Source: Anastrepha obliqua
Lineage: Eukaryota > Arthropoda > Insecta > Diptera > Tephritidae
Assembly: GCF_027943255.1 (NCBI RefSeq)
Contig: NC_072897.1
Location: forward strand, 56,072,406-56,136,405
DNA: 64,000 bases
Direction of reading: 5' to 3'
The notes beneath the pieces are model-generated. The model saw nothing but the letters and a program-made list of their open reading frames with translations. It was not told the DNA's origin and did not search any database. Both the position numbers and the translations under genes were made by a program. Positions 53,651 through 63,887 of this stretch are shown one piece after another. Numbering within the stretch: the stretch's first letter is position 1; every line of letters begins with the position of its first letter.

Positions 53651-55753
53651 CAGAGAACGTTAATGTATAGAGAAGTCTCAATGACAGGAACGTATGGAAT
53701 TTCGAGGGGTACTCGTCTCGCGAAGACAATTTCACCACAGACACATTTTTCAACAAAAATTAACAGTAAGGGGCTGAATTATGTAAATTTAGCAGCAGTC
53801 GATAGAATTTGTTGGTGATTAGAAGCAAAGAATGTTAGGTAGCTTTTTAATATGACCTATATATTTGAATTTCTCCAAATCATCCAAAATTATATACATA
53901 TGTTATGTCTGTCTGTCTGGTGTCTGTAAAACTTTGTTGAATCCCTTCAACTGAATCAAAATCCTCTATAGAAAACGCCTCATTACCAGGCGCACAGGAA
54001 GATGGCATATGCAAATGTAAATTTGTGAATTTATATACATTTGCGCATATGTATATGCTGTGTGTATGTATGCTATGTATGTAAGAAATAAAGCGCGCAC
54101 AAATAGGCGCTGCGCACATTCATAGGCACAGCATTGTACATATACACATATTTACATACATATATTGATGCATACATAATATGTACGAAGCCGCGGGCAC
54201 TCGACTTGACAAAAATTCAAGATTTATCAAATATTGGCAAATAATTCTACGCGAAATATTCCAATATTGACTATTTTCGAATTGTCGAGAAAATTGGCAT
54301 ATGGGCGGCTCGTTTTATGAATGAAAGTTCTTGCTCTTAGAACTATGAGCTCGAATTTATCAATGAATTTTTTGATGATGAGTTTTTGTTGTACAGTACA
54401 ATACTTGAAACTGTTCGGCGCCGCCGCGACTATTCAGCGCTATGGCAACTAGAATGATGACCGCTACGCCTGCGTTTATGACTGCATTTTGTTCTTGTAG
54501 TCGCTAGGCATGGAATTTTAGCTTTGCACGACATACGCATTTTGAGGAATAAAGTAAGTGCCCTGTGTGTGCGGTTGTATGTACATGCATATGTGTATAT
54601 TAATAAGCATTGTTTTGCTTGAATTCAATTCACATATTTATATTTGCATATGCCATCTTCCTGTGTGCCTGGTAGTGAAGCGTTTTGTATACAGAATTTA
54701 TTGATTTGATCAATTGAACGTATATAGATAGATATAGTTAGGGCATCAAGTGTGCATATACGCACATGCACATGCGTCGATGCATATGCAGAAGAAGTTG
54801 TTTTAGCATTTGCAGGAATTCGATCATTCGAATATTTACTCCCTAATTATTGCCTATGATAAGATGATGCTCGTGATGTAGGTCATGTTGCTTCAGTGCA
54901 TACATATGTATGCGTGCAACACTATATTTATTAAAGATGCAATAGAACTTAGTTGTCCCAAATATGTATGTATGCAAATACGTTTCTTTGAAGTTTTCTT
55001 TTATTTATTTTAAATTTCAAAGTTTCGTACTATCTATAAAATTCATACATATATGAATTATTCCCTGTAATATACATACATACATATGTAAATTGAAAAA
55101 AATTTCGTTTGGCAAAGGAACAAAAAATGCATATTCAAATGCACATAAATATGATAAGGCAATGCGTCGTGAGATAGGTCATTGTTGCTGCAGTGCGTGT
55201 GCAGATACATTTGTAACACTATAAGAATTGAAGATGTAATTGAACTTTTGCACAAATATAACTATCATAATATACATATGTATATATACATATATTGATA
55301 TACATATATATTCATCAATATACCAATATGCTCTTTGAATTCTTGTCTAAAATTAATTTCGACTCGAAAAATTAGTAAAAATTTTCATAAAAAACACAAC
55401 AAAATGTGAGCATTAAAGTTACTTTGATTTTAAATGTTGGATTTTAAATATTTATTTGGTTGTATTTGTTTGAAAATATAAATTGAATAAATTTTCGTTT
55501 ATCAAGGGAACATAAAAATGCACAAGCAAATGCCTTGCAAAATGCCGTCGGCATTCGTCAATTTGATTTCATACAGAAACCAAAAACTGAGCAGAGCCAA
55601 TGTACTTGTACATAATTCACTGTAATCAGCTCTGTTAAGAACTTCCCCGCTGTCGAGTTAAGCGAGGTGAAATAGTGTTCGCGGTTTCACTTCATTTTTG
55701 ACAATTCACACTATTCGTAACTCGTGAGAATTCTCTATATTTAACGTTCTCTG
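53651..55753. mobile_element. hobo-like non-autonomous hAT element
   Basis: The ends CAGAGAACGTTAATGTATAG and CAGAGAACGTTAAATATAG (inverted) start with CAGAGAAC as in hobo and Hermes. CTCACTG occurs directly outside both ends (53644-53650; 55754-55760), a 7-base remnant of an 8-bp duplication. The 2.1-kb inside is A+T-rich with many CATATG motifs and no transposase. A family A element (53967-54694) lies inside. Confidence 0.75.
53967..54694. mobile_element. Non-autonomous element family A, copy 2 (both ends present)
   Basis: Inverted ends of about 50 bp: GAAAACGCCTCATTACCAGG...GGAAGATGGCATATGCAAAT at the left, mirrored at 54640-54690. The inside contains CGCGGGCACTCGACTTGAC and the TTGTAGTCGCTAGGCATGG block. 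The copies at 39416 and 58563 share this core. It may be a derivative of the GTF2IRD2-like hAT at 57958, because that fragment runs into family A sequence. Confidence 0.75.
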
Positions 55754-56149
55754 CTCACTGTCTTCTGTTTTTAGTGTAATTACGGGAGAAATGGACTGTT
55801 CATCCCTATTACGTTGTATTTACTTTCATATTCCTACTAGACCGTTACGAATACTTATCCATTTCATCTTAAATTTCTTAACACGAATTATGCGCGTAAT
55901 GCTCCTATTTCCCGCGCTTTAAGAGAATTCAATGAGATCTCGAGTTCTATTCCGCTTGACGTTTCGGTTTCAAATAATGAATTTTATAAATTTCTAAACT
56001 CTTTTTACTAATTTATTTAATAATTATAGTATTATAGTAGTAATTTAAGCTTATATTAGATCCAAGTGGTCTGTAAAAAACAATAATTATGTTTTAGACT
56101 TATAATAAACGAAATAAACGAAATTGGCAAAAAATTACCACATCATACG

Positions 56150-56390
56150 AAGAAAGATTTAATAAGAACTAAAAATCCTATCATTGCTATTTACAAATAT
56201 CCTATCATAAATAATCATTGTAAACTATTTAAATTCCCACCACTTAGAACTAAGCATGTAAACATTTTCACCGATAAGGAAATTGCCCTTTGCAACAATA
56301 TTTACACTAGAGTAAATAACTGTAAAAATTATTTAGGCAAGACCAAGGAACAAACATTAATTCGGTATAAATCAGGACGATTTAATTTAG
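56150..56390 (+). pseudogene. env: Errantivirus 2 env remnant
   Basis: About 80 residues in one frame: IIAIYKYPIINNHCKLFKFP, then LCNNIYTRVNNCKNYLG. The corresponding part of errantivirus 1 env (ITIYKYPVISNKCQLYQVIP ... SKCKNYLG) lines up well, so this is the middle of the ectodomain. The start, cleavage site, fusion region and membrane anchor are missing. It ends at the polypurine-like GAAAGGGAG before the 3' LTR. Confidence 0.75.
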
Positions 56391-56399
56391 GAAAGGGAG

Positions 56400-56924
56400 A
56401 GTTAAGGAACGATTTCTTTCACAAATAATAATTAAAAATAGTTAAGAAATTCTCAGTATAATCATGCAGGGCTGAACAAATCCAAACATATTTTAAGAAT
56501 ACCAAGAGATAAATATATGTTTTTTAAGAATAACAAAAGATAACCAAATGTATTTTAAGAATAACAAGAGATAAGCATATATTAAGAATAACAAAAGGTA
56601 AACATGTTTTTCCAAAACATATTTTAAGAAAAACAAAAGATAAAATATGTATTTTAAGAATAACAAAAGATAAATAAATATATTTTAGGAATAACAAGAG
56701 ATAAACATGTTTTTCCAAAACAGCAAACGAAGAAACTAATATACAAGTCGTGTACCTAAAACAGTAAGATGAGGTATAAGTATAAATACAACTGTCAAAC
56801 ATGTTGGCAGTCAGTCCAGTATTAACATAGTATTAAGAACTACCCTAAAATTAAATTCAAGAAAATAAATTTTTATATTTTTCCAAAGCCAAGCAGTCCT
56901 TAACTATCTTCCAAATCTTTAACT
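56400..56924 (+). repeat. Errantivirus 2 3' LTR
   Basis: 525 bp, partner of 47919-48409, with more A-rich internal repeats (TTTTAAGAATAACAAAAGAT type, 56490-56720) and an extra stretch near 56772-56815. The LTRs differ visibly in base changes and repeat number. Confidence 0.88.
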
Positions 56925-57100
56925 AGCTTCGTTATCGCTGACTAATGTTTTAGCTTTCGGGTAAATTTCTGAGATTATTTCGACTACTATTTTATGTATA
57001 TCTTTCTTCGTTTGTATTTCTCTTAAAAACAGTATTTTGAGTATTTGTCGATTGTATATATTTACATTAATCTGTTCATATAAAATATATCTATTTATAT
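56925..57100 (-). pseudogene. pol: Errantivirus integrase scrap on the opposite strand
   Basis: The minus-strand reading is LREIQTKKDIHKIVVEIISE, then IYPKAKTLVSDNEAS, preceded in another frame by DKYSKYC. This is the part of integrase leading to the second catalytic Asp (SDNE). It begins exactly at the 3' LTR of errantivirus 2, so that element may have inserted into an older antisense errantivirus. Confidence 0.7.
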
Positions 57101-57103
57101 ATA

Positions 57104-57268
57104 CAGGGTTGGCCATATTAAACTGACCCATGTGATTATTAAAAAAATATGGAAAAAGAAACATTTTTTTGTGTTTCATTGTGAAAAACATTTAATTTAG
57201 TTCAAGGAGACTCGTTTACATCACTTTTTGAATATGATATCGCGCAAGTGGTCGTCCTTAGCACGTAT
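57104..57268 (-). mobile_element. Mariner-like end fragment
   Basis: Starts with CAGGGTTGGCCATATTAAAC after TA and matches the start of 57280-57639 for about 165 bp before stopping. Confidence 0.8.
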
Positions 57269-57279
57269 TTGGATATGTA

Positions 57280-57639
57280 CAGGGTTGGCCATCTTAAACT
57301 GACCCATGTGATTATTAAAAAAATATGCAAAAAGAAACATTTTTTTGTGTTTCATTGTGAAAAAAATTTAATTTAGTTCAAGGAGATTCGTTTACATCAC
57401 TTTTTGAATATGATATCGCGCAAGTGGTCGCCCTTAGCTCGTATAGCGTAATGTGCCCGTTTTTCGGCGTTTTCCATAGTTTTGGCCAGCGTCTCGGCCG
57501 ATATGGCGGCTATTTCCCGTCGGATATTGGCCTTAAGTGCGCCTAGTGTTTTTGGCTTGTTGACGTAAACCTTAGATTTCAAATTACAGTAAAAAGTTAT
57601 AGGGTTACTCAATGGGTCAGTTTAATATGGCCAACCCTG
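57280..57639 (-). mobile_element. Mariner-like deletion derivative
   Basis: 360 bp with inverted ends CAGGGTTGGCCATCTTAAAC and CAGGGTTGGCCATATTAAAC; TA precedes the left end. Only the last part of the transposase gene remains. Confidence 0.82.
57397..57612 (-). pseudogene. Mariner-type transposase C-terminus
   Basis: Reads KVYVNKPKTLGALKANIRRE, then IAAISAETLAKTMENAEKRA, then GDHLRDIIFKK and a stop near 57397. The same ending pattern (VY-x-NKP-x-T then NI-x-x-EI) is seen in the two larger mariner remnants of this window, but these sequences are a third family. All catalytic residues lie in the deleted part. Confidence 0.8.
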
Positions 57640-57957
57640 GCAAAGGCAATTCTGGTAGCTCGCGCTGCTCACATTGCAAAAAATCCAAAAGTCTGAAAAT
57701 CATACCAGTATTAGCAAATTTCAGAAATTTTCATAATAAATAGATAAACAGCGGCAACACTGCGGTAAGCGATTTCGCGCCGACAAACAAGACGCGAAGT
57801 CGCGTCTCCGTTCTAGGATCGGCTGGAACCGAATAGCGTGTTCGAGAATTTTTTGGCTTTATATATACGCAATGCACGTCGACATTGCGCTCAGTTTAAT
57901 ACTGAACGGCATTATCAACGTTCTGCGTGCAGCGGTTGGGTTAGAGTTCGAAACATT

Positions 57958-58395
57958 ATGGCAAGCAGTAGTAAGAAGGCGAAGATATACCATTTCCATT
58001 CGGAATGGGAAGAACAATACTTCTTCACAGAAGTTAAAGGCAAAAGTGTTTGTTTGTTATGTAATACATCTGTGTCAGTTACTAAAAAAGGAAATATTGA
58101 GAGGCATCATAAAACTGTACATTCGAATTTTGAGAAGGAATTCCCGTTAAATTCTGCCACCAGAAAAGAAAAACTGAAATATTTAAAAATCCAGTTAATT
58201 GGACAACAGTCAATATTTTTGAAAACAATCGACAAAAATAAGGCTGCAATTGGAGCATCTTATCGTGTTTCCCAGATAATTGCACAAAAGAAAAAACCTT
58301 ATGAAGACGGGGAAATCATAAAACAAGCATTTTTGGAAGCTGCAGATTCTTTATTCGCTGCTTTTACGAATGTATTTTGTTTTTGTAGTCGCTAG
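57958..58395 (+). pseudogene. hAT transposase N-terminus, GTF2IRD2-like group
   Basis: ATG at 57958 begins MASSSKKAKIYHFHSEWEEQ. A zinc-finger-like CLLCNTSVSV...HHKTVH follows and then a helical region to QAFLEAADSLFA. This is the N-terminal third of transposases that also gave rise to the vertebrate GTF2IRD2 domain. At about 58360 the reading runs into family A DNA and a palindrome, and ends at 58395. The upstream 57640-57957 has no gene and may hold the left terminus of the element. About 450 residues, including the catalytic domain, are missing. Confidence 0.75.
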
Positions 58396-58562
58396 GCTTA
58401 GATTTTAGCTTTGGGCGACATGCCCATGTGAGGTATGTGTTTTTGTTGTGGCCGAACATTCTAAAATATTCTAGAACACAACAAAAACACATACCTCACA
58501 TGCGCATGTCGCCCAAAGCTAAAATCTAAGCCTAGCGACTACAAAAACAAAATACATTCGTA
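58365..58562. repeat. Near-perfect palindrome, 86-bp arms
   Basis: Arms 58365-58450 and 58477-58562 are reverse complements with one mismatch (CCC versus CGC near 58422); the spacer is 26 bases. The arm sequence (TTTGTAGTCGCTAGGCTTAG...) is the right part of family A. Confidence 0.95.
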
Positions 58563-58840
58563 GACGCAGTCGCAGCGGCCATGATTCTATCAGCGACGGC
58601 GTTGAACAATTTAGAACAAAAACAAAAAGTTCATTCATAAGTTCGAGCGCATATTTCACTTTTATTCATCAAACGAGCCGCGCATATGCTAATTTTCGCG
58701 CCCATTCGAAAATAGTCAATATTGGAATATTTAGCGTGGAATTATTTGCCAATATTTGATAAATCTTGAATTTTTGTCATGTCGAGTGGCCGCGGCTCCG
58801 TATGAATGTATGCACCCTTATATGTATGTAAATATGTCTT
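58563..58840 (-). mobile_element. Non-autonomous element family A, copy 3 (reversed)
   Basis: In reverse it reads CCGCGGCCACTCGACATGAC, TTTATCAAATATTGGCAAAT and TATTCCAATATTGACTATTT as in 54190-54290. It continues leftward into the right palindrome arm. Confidence 0.75.
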
Positions 58841-58959
58841 CTAACTGTGCGACAGTCGAGAGTTAATGCGACTTCCAGCGAATCACACATTGCTGTCCGC
58901 AAAGCCGCAAGTATGTACCTTATGATCAGAAAGTACCGGGAATGTTTAAATTAAACAAA

Positions 58960-59120
58960 ACAGAGTTAAATTTAAGGCAAATTTATATTATCTTCTTCAA
59001 AATATGACCCGTTTGAAGCAACACACATGTGCCAACGTTTAACCCAGTCCTCCAAACACCCCCGGCAGGCCGATATGTATTCTCTTTGATCAGTGCGATG
59101 GCGCGTTATCATCATGCAAA
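58960..59120 (-). pseudogene. Mariner-type transposase scrap
   Basis: About 40 residues on the minus strand read CLEDWVKRWHMCVASNGSYF followed by EEDNINL. This looks like the last residues of a Tc1/mariner-type transposase, where a W-x-KRW-x-C-x-x-x-x-G-x-YFE pattern is common. Little else remains. Confidence 0.5.
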
Positions 59121-59400
59121 ATCTGAGAATTGTTTGCTCACATTTCCGGCGGTTTGCAACACACAGCATCTCTCTAAGGTTTCAAAACGGATAAATAATA
59201 TTCTCTATTGACTGTCTGGCCCGATGGAAGGTACTCATGGTGGACTATGCCTTGGCAATCGAAGGAAGCAGTCAACATCACCTTCCCGGTTCTTTTTGCT
59301 CATAGGGTATACATATCCCATGTGTCAAGTGTGCGCAGAAGCTTGTGTTCTGGGTTTGTTAGAATGGTGGTAGTTTGTACATATATTTAAACACATATGT
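59121..59400. other. Non-coding stretch
   Basis: Nothing recognised beyond short chance reading frames. Confidence 0.4.
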
Positions 59401-59763
59401 GAGTATGCGCGTTAGGCTTCCTGGATGGATATTAGAATATTTTCTCATCAATATGTGTATGTAAGTAGTTCAGATTTGACTGAAGAAATTAAATATAGGA
59501 ATGCATATTCATATGATTGACTTTATGGCTGTTTTACATATAAATCAATTCAAATGAATAATGTTATATAGAAAATAAATTTCTAAATAACTGGTATTAG
59601 AAAAACCTGAATACACTATTTTAAATCAATTTCAATTAAACCAAATATAAAAAATGAAATAAAAATATCGAATAAAAAACTGTGCACAGGATTTGAACCT
59701 GAGTCAAACATGAGACTACGTACTGCATATACGACACGTCTTTCACGATTGCGCTAATCTACA
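59401..59763 (-). repeat. SINE-like unit 1 with tRNA-like head
   Basis: The head (minus strand, 59763-59681) has an A box TAGCGCAATCGTG and a B box GGTTCAAATCC in a CAGG/CCTG stem. An A+T-rich body follows, containing TATTAGAATATTTTCTCATC and ending near GCCTAACGCGC. It is not a standard tRNA: the acceptor stem pairs poorly. Confidence 0.65.
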
Positions 59764-59871
59764 ATTATTAATGATATTTTCTAAATCACTCATTTATTCG
59801 ATTCGCAGTTTTATATGTACATATTCTGCGTTAGTTGAAAGTTTGTATGCGTAATTATATGCATATGCATC

Positions 59872-60262
59872 TGTGTATGCGCGTTTGGCTTTCTGGACGG
59901 ATATTAGAATGATATTTTCTCATCAATATAATTTGGATTTGATGAAATAGATTATAGACATATGTACATATTTTCTGTTTTGATTGATTTATATAAAAAT
60001 CAGGTCATATCCAGTATGAACTATTTTATACCGAAAAGAAATTTCCATTTATAAAATACAAAAAAAAAACAGTATTTTAAAGAAATTTTAATTAAAATAA
60101 ACTCAAAAATTTTACCAAACTTTCCTGGTTTGAATTGTAAAAAAAAAAATGTGTAAGAAAAAAAAAATGTCTTCAGGACTCGAACCTGAATTATATACGT
60201 GCCAAAAAACAAAACGAATAATTCCGCCGACTTTAGCTTCTGCACCACAAACTAACTACCGC
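59872..60262 (-). repeat. SINE-like unit 2 with tRNA-like head
   Basis: Same layout as unit 1, about 470 bp away. The head has a TAGTTAGTTTGTGG box and a B box GGTTCGAGTCC (60176-60187). The body shares GGATATTAGAAT, TATTTTCTCATCAATAT and GCCAAACGCGC. The two heads differ more than the bodies, as if two tRNA types were attached to one tail. Confidence 0.65.
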
Positions 60263-60733
60263 GCGGCCTTCTTAATCGCAAATTTATTCGCTTCGATTTC
60301 CTTAGTAGTGTGCCGAAAAATCTTATGAACGTCCTCAGTAGTATGGTAAACGCAGAAAATATCTGAATTACTATCCAAGCGTGGTAAGTAAATATAGAAA
60401 CCCTCCACTCGCGTCACTCGCGTGGTAAATATCTGCAATTCCGACCTCTTCAGGAAAGTTGAATTTGAAATGACCTTATTATGAATCTTCAAATTAGAAC
60501 TCGAAAAAAGCTCATTTAACATTTGCTCCTTCTCATTGCATTAACATTCTCTGGTATTATGGTGCTCATTCGTTGAAGAATAGGACTATTGTGAATTTCG
60601 ATCGCTCGACACATTTACAATAGATAATTTTTTCTCAGCTGATACAGCAAATCAAAATAAAAGGAAAACCGATTGTGTTGAAATTCTTTGCTAACATTAT
60701 TTTTAAAAGTTAAAAAAAGTATTTTTTGTGAAA

Positions 60734-60885
60734 ATGAGTACAACGGAGTTGTGGTTCGACGATTAATCGGACGATGAAAGATTAGTGGAACTAAGACTCT
60801 CAACGATAATACTGAAGATATTGAAGTGGAGTCAAATAATGGAGAAGCAGAAAACATAAGAAATAAAATTCTTAGAATATTATAG
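60734..60885 (+). pseudogene. HARBI1-like transposase scrap
   Basis: ATG at 60734 gives MSTTELWFDD and a stop. The same frame region continues SDDERLVEL, then jumps to DNTEDIEVESNNGEAENI-like residues and a stop at about 60884. Everything between, including the DDE core and most of the sequence retained in the sister copy, is gone. Confidence 0.7.
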
Positions 60886-61054
60886 AAAAATCTAAAAAGT
60901 ATTAAATAGAAACCTTTACGCCTCAGTTTCTGTTTTATTTTTGCTATAAATTTTCTTTATTCAATTATTCGCCATTCGAAAAAAAAAATGTATTTCAGTT
61001 CCTCTACGTATTTCAGCCCATACGTGCTATCCTAAAAATGTATTTCTATAAACA

Positions 61055-61339
61055 TCACAAAAAAAAACCATTATTAACCTTAATCCATTTTGCTGCCGTT
61101 CTAACTGGTGGTCCCAAGCAATTCAGCTCCGTTGTGAATTCCTCCAATTTTTTTGCAGCTTGAACTTTGGTGCAAATCCCTTTTGCGAATTGTGGATTCT
61201 CTTCCATTAATGCAACTAGCCATTCTAATTGCTGTTTGGTACTCACGACTTTCGACCTGAATAAAATTAAAAAAATTAGTATATATTCAATATATTATTT
61301 GGTTACTATAAAACAATAAATAATCGCAAACAACTTACA
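61055..61339 (-). CDS. Harbinger Myb/SANT-like regulator with intron in the start codon
   Basis: Exon 2 (61256-61055) encodes SKVVSTKQQLEWLVALMEEN, PQFAKGICTKVQAAKKLEEF and TTELNCLGPPVRTAAKWIK, a zeste/Myb-like DNA-binding domain of the kind found as the second protein of Harbinger elements. There it assists the transposase. An 82-base intron (61338-61257, GTAAGT...TTATTCAG) precedes it. Exon 1 ends in AAAAT, so splicing makes the ATG from AT plus G. After AAKWIK comes AAGGTTAAT, possibly another donor site, so the last six residues before the stop may be intron. The gene is probably partial at its 3' end. Confidence 0.65.
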
Positions 61340-61689
61340 TTTTAACAAGTTTTCGCACAATACGCTACACAATCGAAAGCAAAATTGCATTCGACTCTAA
61401 ATTCGGTATACAACGAAAATTTCGACAGCGTTGTACCGCTCATAATACCAAATTGACATTCGATTTTCGATCTTCGACAACCAACGAATATCGAAGATCG
61501 AATGCAATTCATAATAGGGGCCTATATTTTCATATTTGTTTTTTTTTTTTCTTAAAACTTATAATAAAACACGAAAGAAAATAATGTAAATAAAGAAAAC
61601 ATTGCAATTCATTTTTTCTTATAATAAGTAATAAATATATGTGAATTTTATGTAGGTATTTAAATATTAAAATTTTTAAAATAAGAGTG

Positions 61690-63540
61690 TAGAAAGAGCA
61701 AACTATCTACAGATTTTGGACCAAGACGGTTTCGCTTTCGGTTTTAGCAAGTGAAAAACTTCGTTCAGCGGCTGCACTACTAGCAGGAATTGAATGAACT
61801 TGCAGTGCAAGTTTAGATAGTTGTGGATAGCTTTTTCATTAATTTTCCACCATTTAAGTACGTCAAAGTTATGGGTTATTTCTACTTTTTCCTTGCAATA
61901 TCTATCTACCTCTTCTGTAGGTGTTTTTGCAGTAGTAAATGTTGAGTTTTGAATTAATTCAGGGAAAAAAAATTAACATCTTTGAATGCTGATTGATTTG
62001 CAGGTATTTCATCGACGTCTATTGAAACACTGCCATCAGGAAATGAGAATTGCGAAACGGAATCAGAATAAGGGGTACATGGACTAGGTGGAGTTGAATT
62101 GACTGATGAAGATGTTGGAGAAATTAAATGTAATTTGTCAATTTGGGAAATGCAAAAATTCTTAACATCACTTAGATCGGCTTGTTGTATATTAAAAGCT
62201 GGTGGATATAAGAAGAAAGCAGTTTTTTGCCATAAGCTCAGAGATGCTATCCAAATTTTGTCGATGTTATTGATAATATTTTCTTTTAATGTTATTATGG
62301 AAGATACATCTGTATCTTAAGCACACAAAGGCACTTAATTTTTTTAATTGACGGTAGTACGTAGCACAAAGAGGGATAGTTAGAAAGTTGCATTTTCTTA
62401 AAAATAATTTCAAAGTCACTACACAGGTCAACCAGCTGTTTAAGCGCAGAAATACTTATTAGTAATAATCTTTGGCTTTCTTCCTTTGAGTATCTCGTTT
62501 ATGTGGAACCAATTGTCTACGATTGACTTAAACATTGTGAAATTGGAATTCCAGCGTGTGGGGCATTCGTTTTTTAATGAAGTTTGTAAATGGTGCTACA
62601 AGTTTGCTTTTTTGAAATATTTAACTATTTTTTTGCACGCCTCTACAAGTTCTGTCAGCTCTGTGGTTTCCTTAAACGATAGTTCCAAGACGTTTGCAAA
62701 CAAATGGCTGCTGCAGTTTATACGAATATTATTTTCCAAGGCTTTTACAACGTTTGACCCTCTGTCTGTTACAAACTTAATTTTCTCTATATTGGTTATG
62801 CCAAATTCACAGAACAAAGTACTCAATTTATTTAAAATGTTAGCACCAGTTGAACGCTGAAAATCCAAAAATTTCATTCCCAAAACGATGTCGTATAGCT
62901 TCAACTCTTTTTCGTAGTGCAATGTAACTCCCAAAAAATTTCTGCGCACATAATTATCCGTCCATAAATCAATAGTAGCAGCAGCTCCTCCGCTGTCCAC
63001 AACCCTGGCAATCTCTTCCTTGACTTCTTTTTTCTTCTCGTCTGCTAACTTCTGCGTTGTTCGTGAAAGTGTGGTTGCATCCGGAAGAAAGTCTTTCATG
63101 TCAATGTTTTCCCCATACTTTGCTCCAATATTTACGAAAAACTTTGCGAGCTTCTGGAAACTAGGACCGTTAATGGCTGAAAACGGTTGGCAATCTTCAG
63201 TTATCCATGCCACACAGGAGTCAATTTCGGTCTTTTTGTCTTCTAATGTAACGCTTTTCAGACACTTCGGCTCCTTAAGCGATTGACAGCACTTATGGCG
63301 GTTTAAATTTGAAGTGTTTTTCGGTGAAAATTTGACAAGGTTTTTGCAATTGAGACACTACAAATATCCATCTAAAATAACTCCATCGTCCTTTATTATA
63401 TCGCATAATATGTTCCACACTACACTCCTACCCTTGCGTCGCGGTGACAACGCATAAACATTTTTAAGAATTTTGCCTAAGACAATAGCTTGATCGCTTG
63501 ACATTATTTTGCAACGGCTGAAACCAACTAATCCTTTCAA
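61690..63540 (-). pseudogene. hobo/Hermes-like hAT transposase
   Basis: From 63540: MKGLVGFSRCKIMSSDQAIV, GRSVVWNILCDIIKDDG and a BED-type finger CLNCKNLVKFSPKNTSNLNR followed by HKCC. The catalytic domain follows: DSGGAAATIDLWTDNYVRRN, FLGVTLHY, FVTDRGSNVVKAL and NIRINCSSHLFANVLE. This closely follows the Hermes/hobo layout. In-frame TAG codons lie at 63358-63360 and 62596-62598. Beyond 62280 the frame decays. The C-terminal dimerisation block is SSAAAERSFSLAKTES (about 61770-61725), with a stop near 61707. Dead copy. Confidence 0.87.
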
Positions 63541-63887
63541 ATACGAAACGCAATTTACAGCGTATATTGTACACCAACGCTCGTTTGCTCGAACATGTGC
63601 TATTTACAATACTGACAAATACTTCTTTGAGCAAGTTTGATCGTTTGAACGCAAAGGCCGATGCTAATTTCATTCAATGCTGCTTTTTGTTCAATGATTA
63701 GATTTGAGCCGAAGACATTAGATCATACGTGTTGACTGAGCTGAACTACGCGTTCGCCTGCATGAGCTGACTGCACGTGACCAAATATTTTGGTTCAATT
63801 GACTGAATGTGAGCAAGAAATTTAGCGCATGAACAACTCAAGAAAACAGTGAGCCATGCAGGTCTTTGGAGCTGACACACACACCTC
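63541..63887. other. Non-coding 5' flank of the hobo/Hermes-like transposase
   Basis: No coding sequence. It contains short repeated GCTGA and CGTGTTGACTGAGCTGAAC-like stretches and probably the promoter region of the element. Confidence 0.4.

Larger units (their letters stand above)
52545..56125 (+). pseudogene. Jockey/CR1-group LINE, degenerate, split by an insertion
   Basis: RT pieces are readable in several frames: NIMSNPKTFWRFVKSKKSS, TISKLFEGIVKEKMYFATKS with LISPNQHGFI, SGVPQCSILGPFLFVLFIND-like residues near 53205-53265, and YADDLKIFSAIRKNEDVPM at 53310. The 3' end resumes after the hobo-like insert at about 55762 (TNYARNAPISRALREFNEIS) and stops near 56010, followed by a tail of AATAAACGAAAT units. 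5'-truncated at about 52545. It sits between integrase and env of errantivirus 2. Confidence 0.7.
47919..56924 (+). mobile_element. Errantivirus 2, plus strand, with nested insertions
   Basis: LTRs at 47919-48409 and 56400-56924, both opening AGTTA and closing TAACT. The inside order is primer site, gag, protease, RT, RNase H, integrase, env remnant. It is related to errantivirus 1 (same gag block LDVFKALPVFDG, same RT box, same env block with CKNYLG) but a distinct family with different LTRs. About 3.5 kb is foreign: a LINE at 52545-56125 with insertions of its own. A matching target duplication is not seen (AGGG left, AGCT right), so one flank has probably been rearranged. Confidence 0.88.
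60553..61522. mobile_element. PIF/Harbinger-type element, copy of 18373-19700, left end missing
   Basis: Matches from GGTATTATGGTGCTCATTCG to the right end CATAATAGGGGCC (61522). The left terminal repeat is absent, so it starts inside. It carries a transposase scrap on plus (MSTTELWFDD then TAA; C-terminal acidic tail) and a better preserved Myb-like gene on minus. It lies in the 3' flank of the hobo/Hermes-like transposase. Confidence 0.8.

Noticed and set aside
56524..56802. 92-residue reading frame in the errantivirus 2 LTR
   Set aside because: It is antisense to A-rich LTR repeats, giving a repetitive Phe/Leu/Ile composition.
47915..56928. 4-bp target duplication for errantivirus 2
   Set aside because: Flanks read AGGG and AGCT; they do not match, so no duplication is claimed.
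59681..60262. Functional tRNA genes
   Set aside because: A and B boxes are present, but acceptor and anticodon arms do not pair well and the sequences continue into repeated bodies, so they are SINE-like heads.
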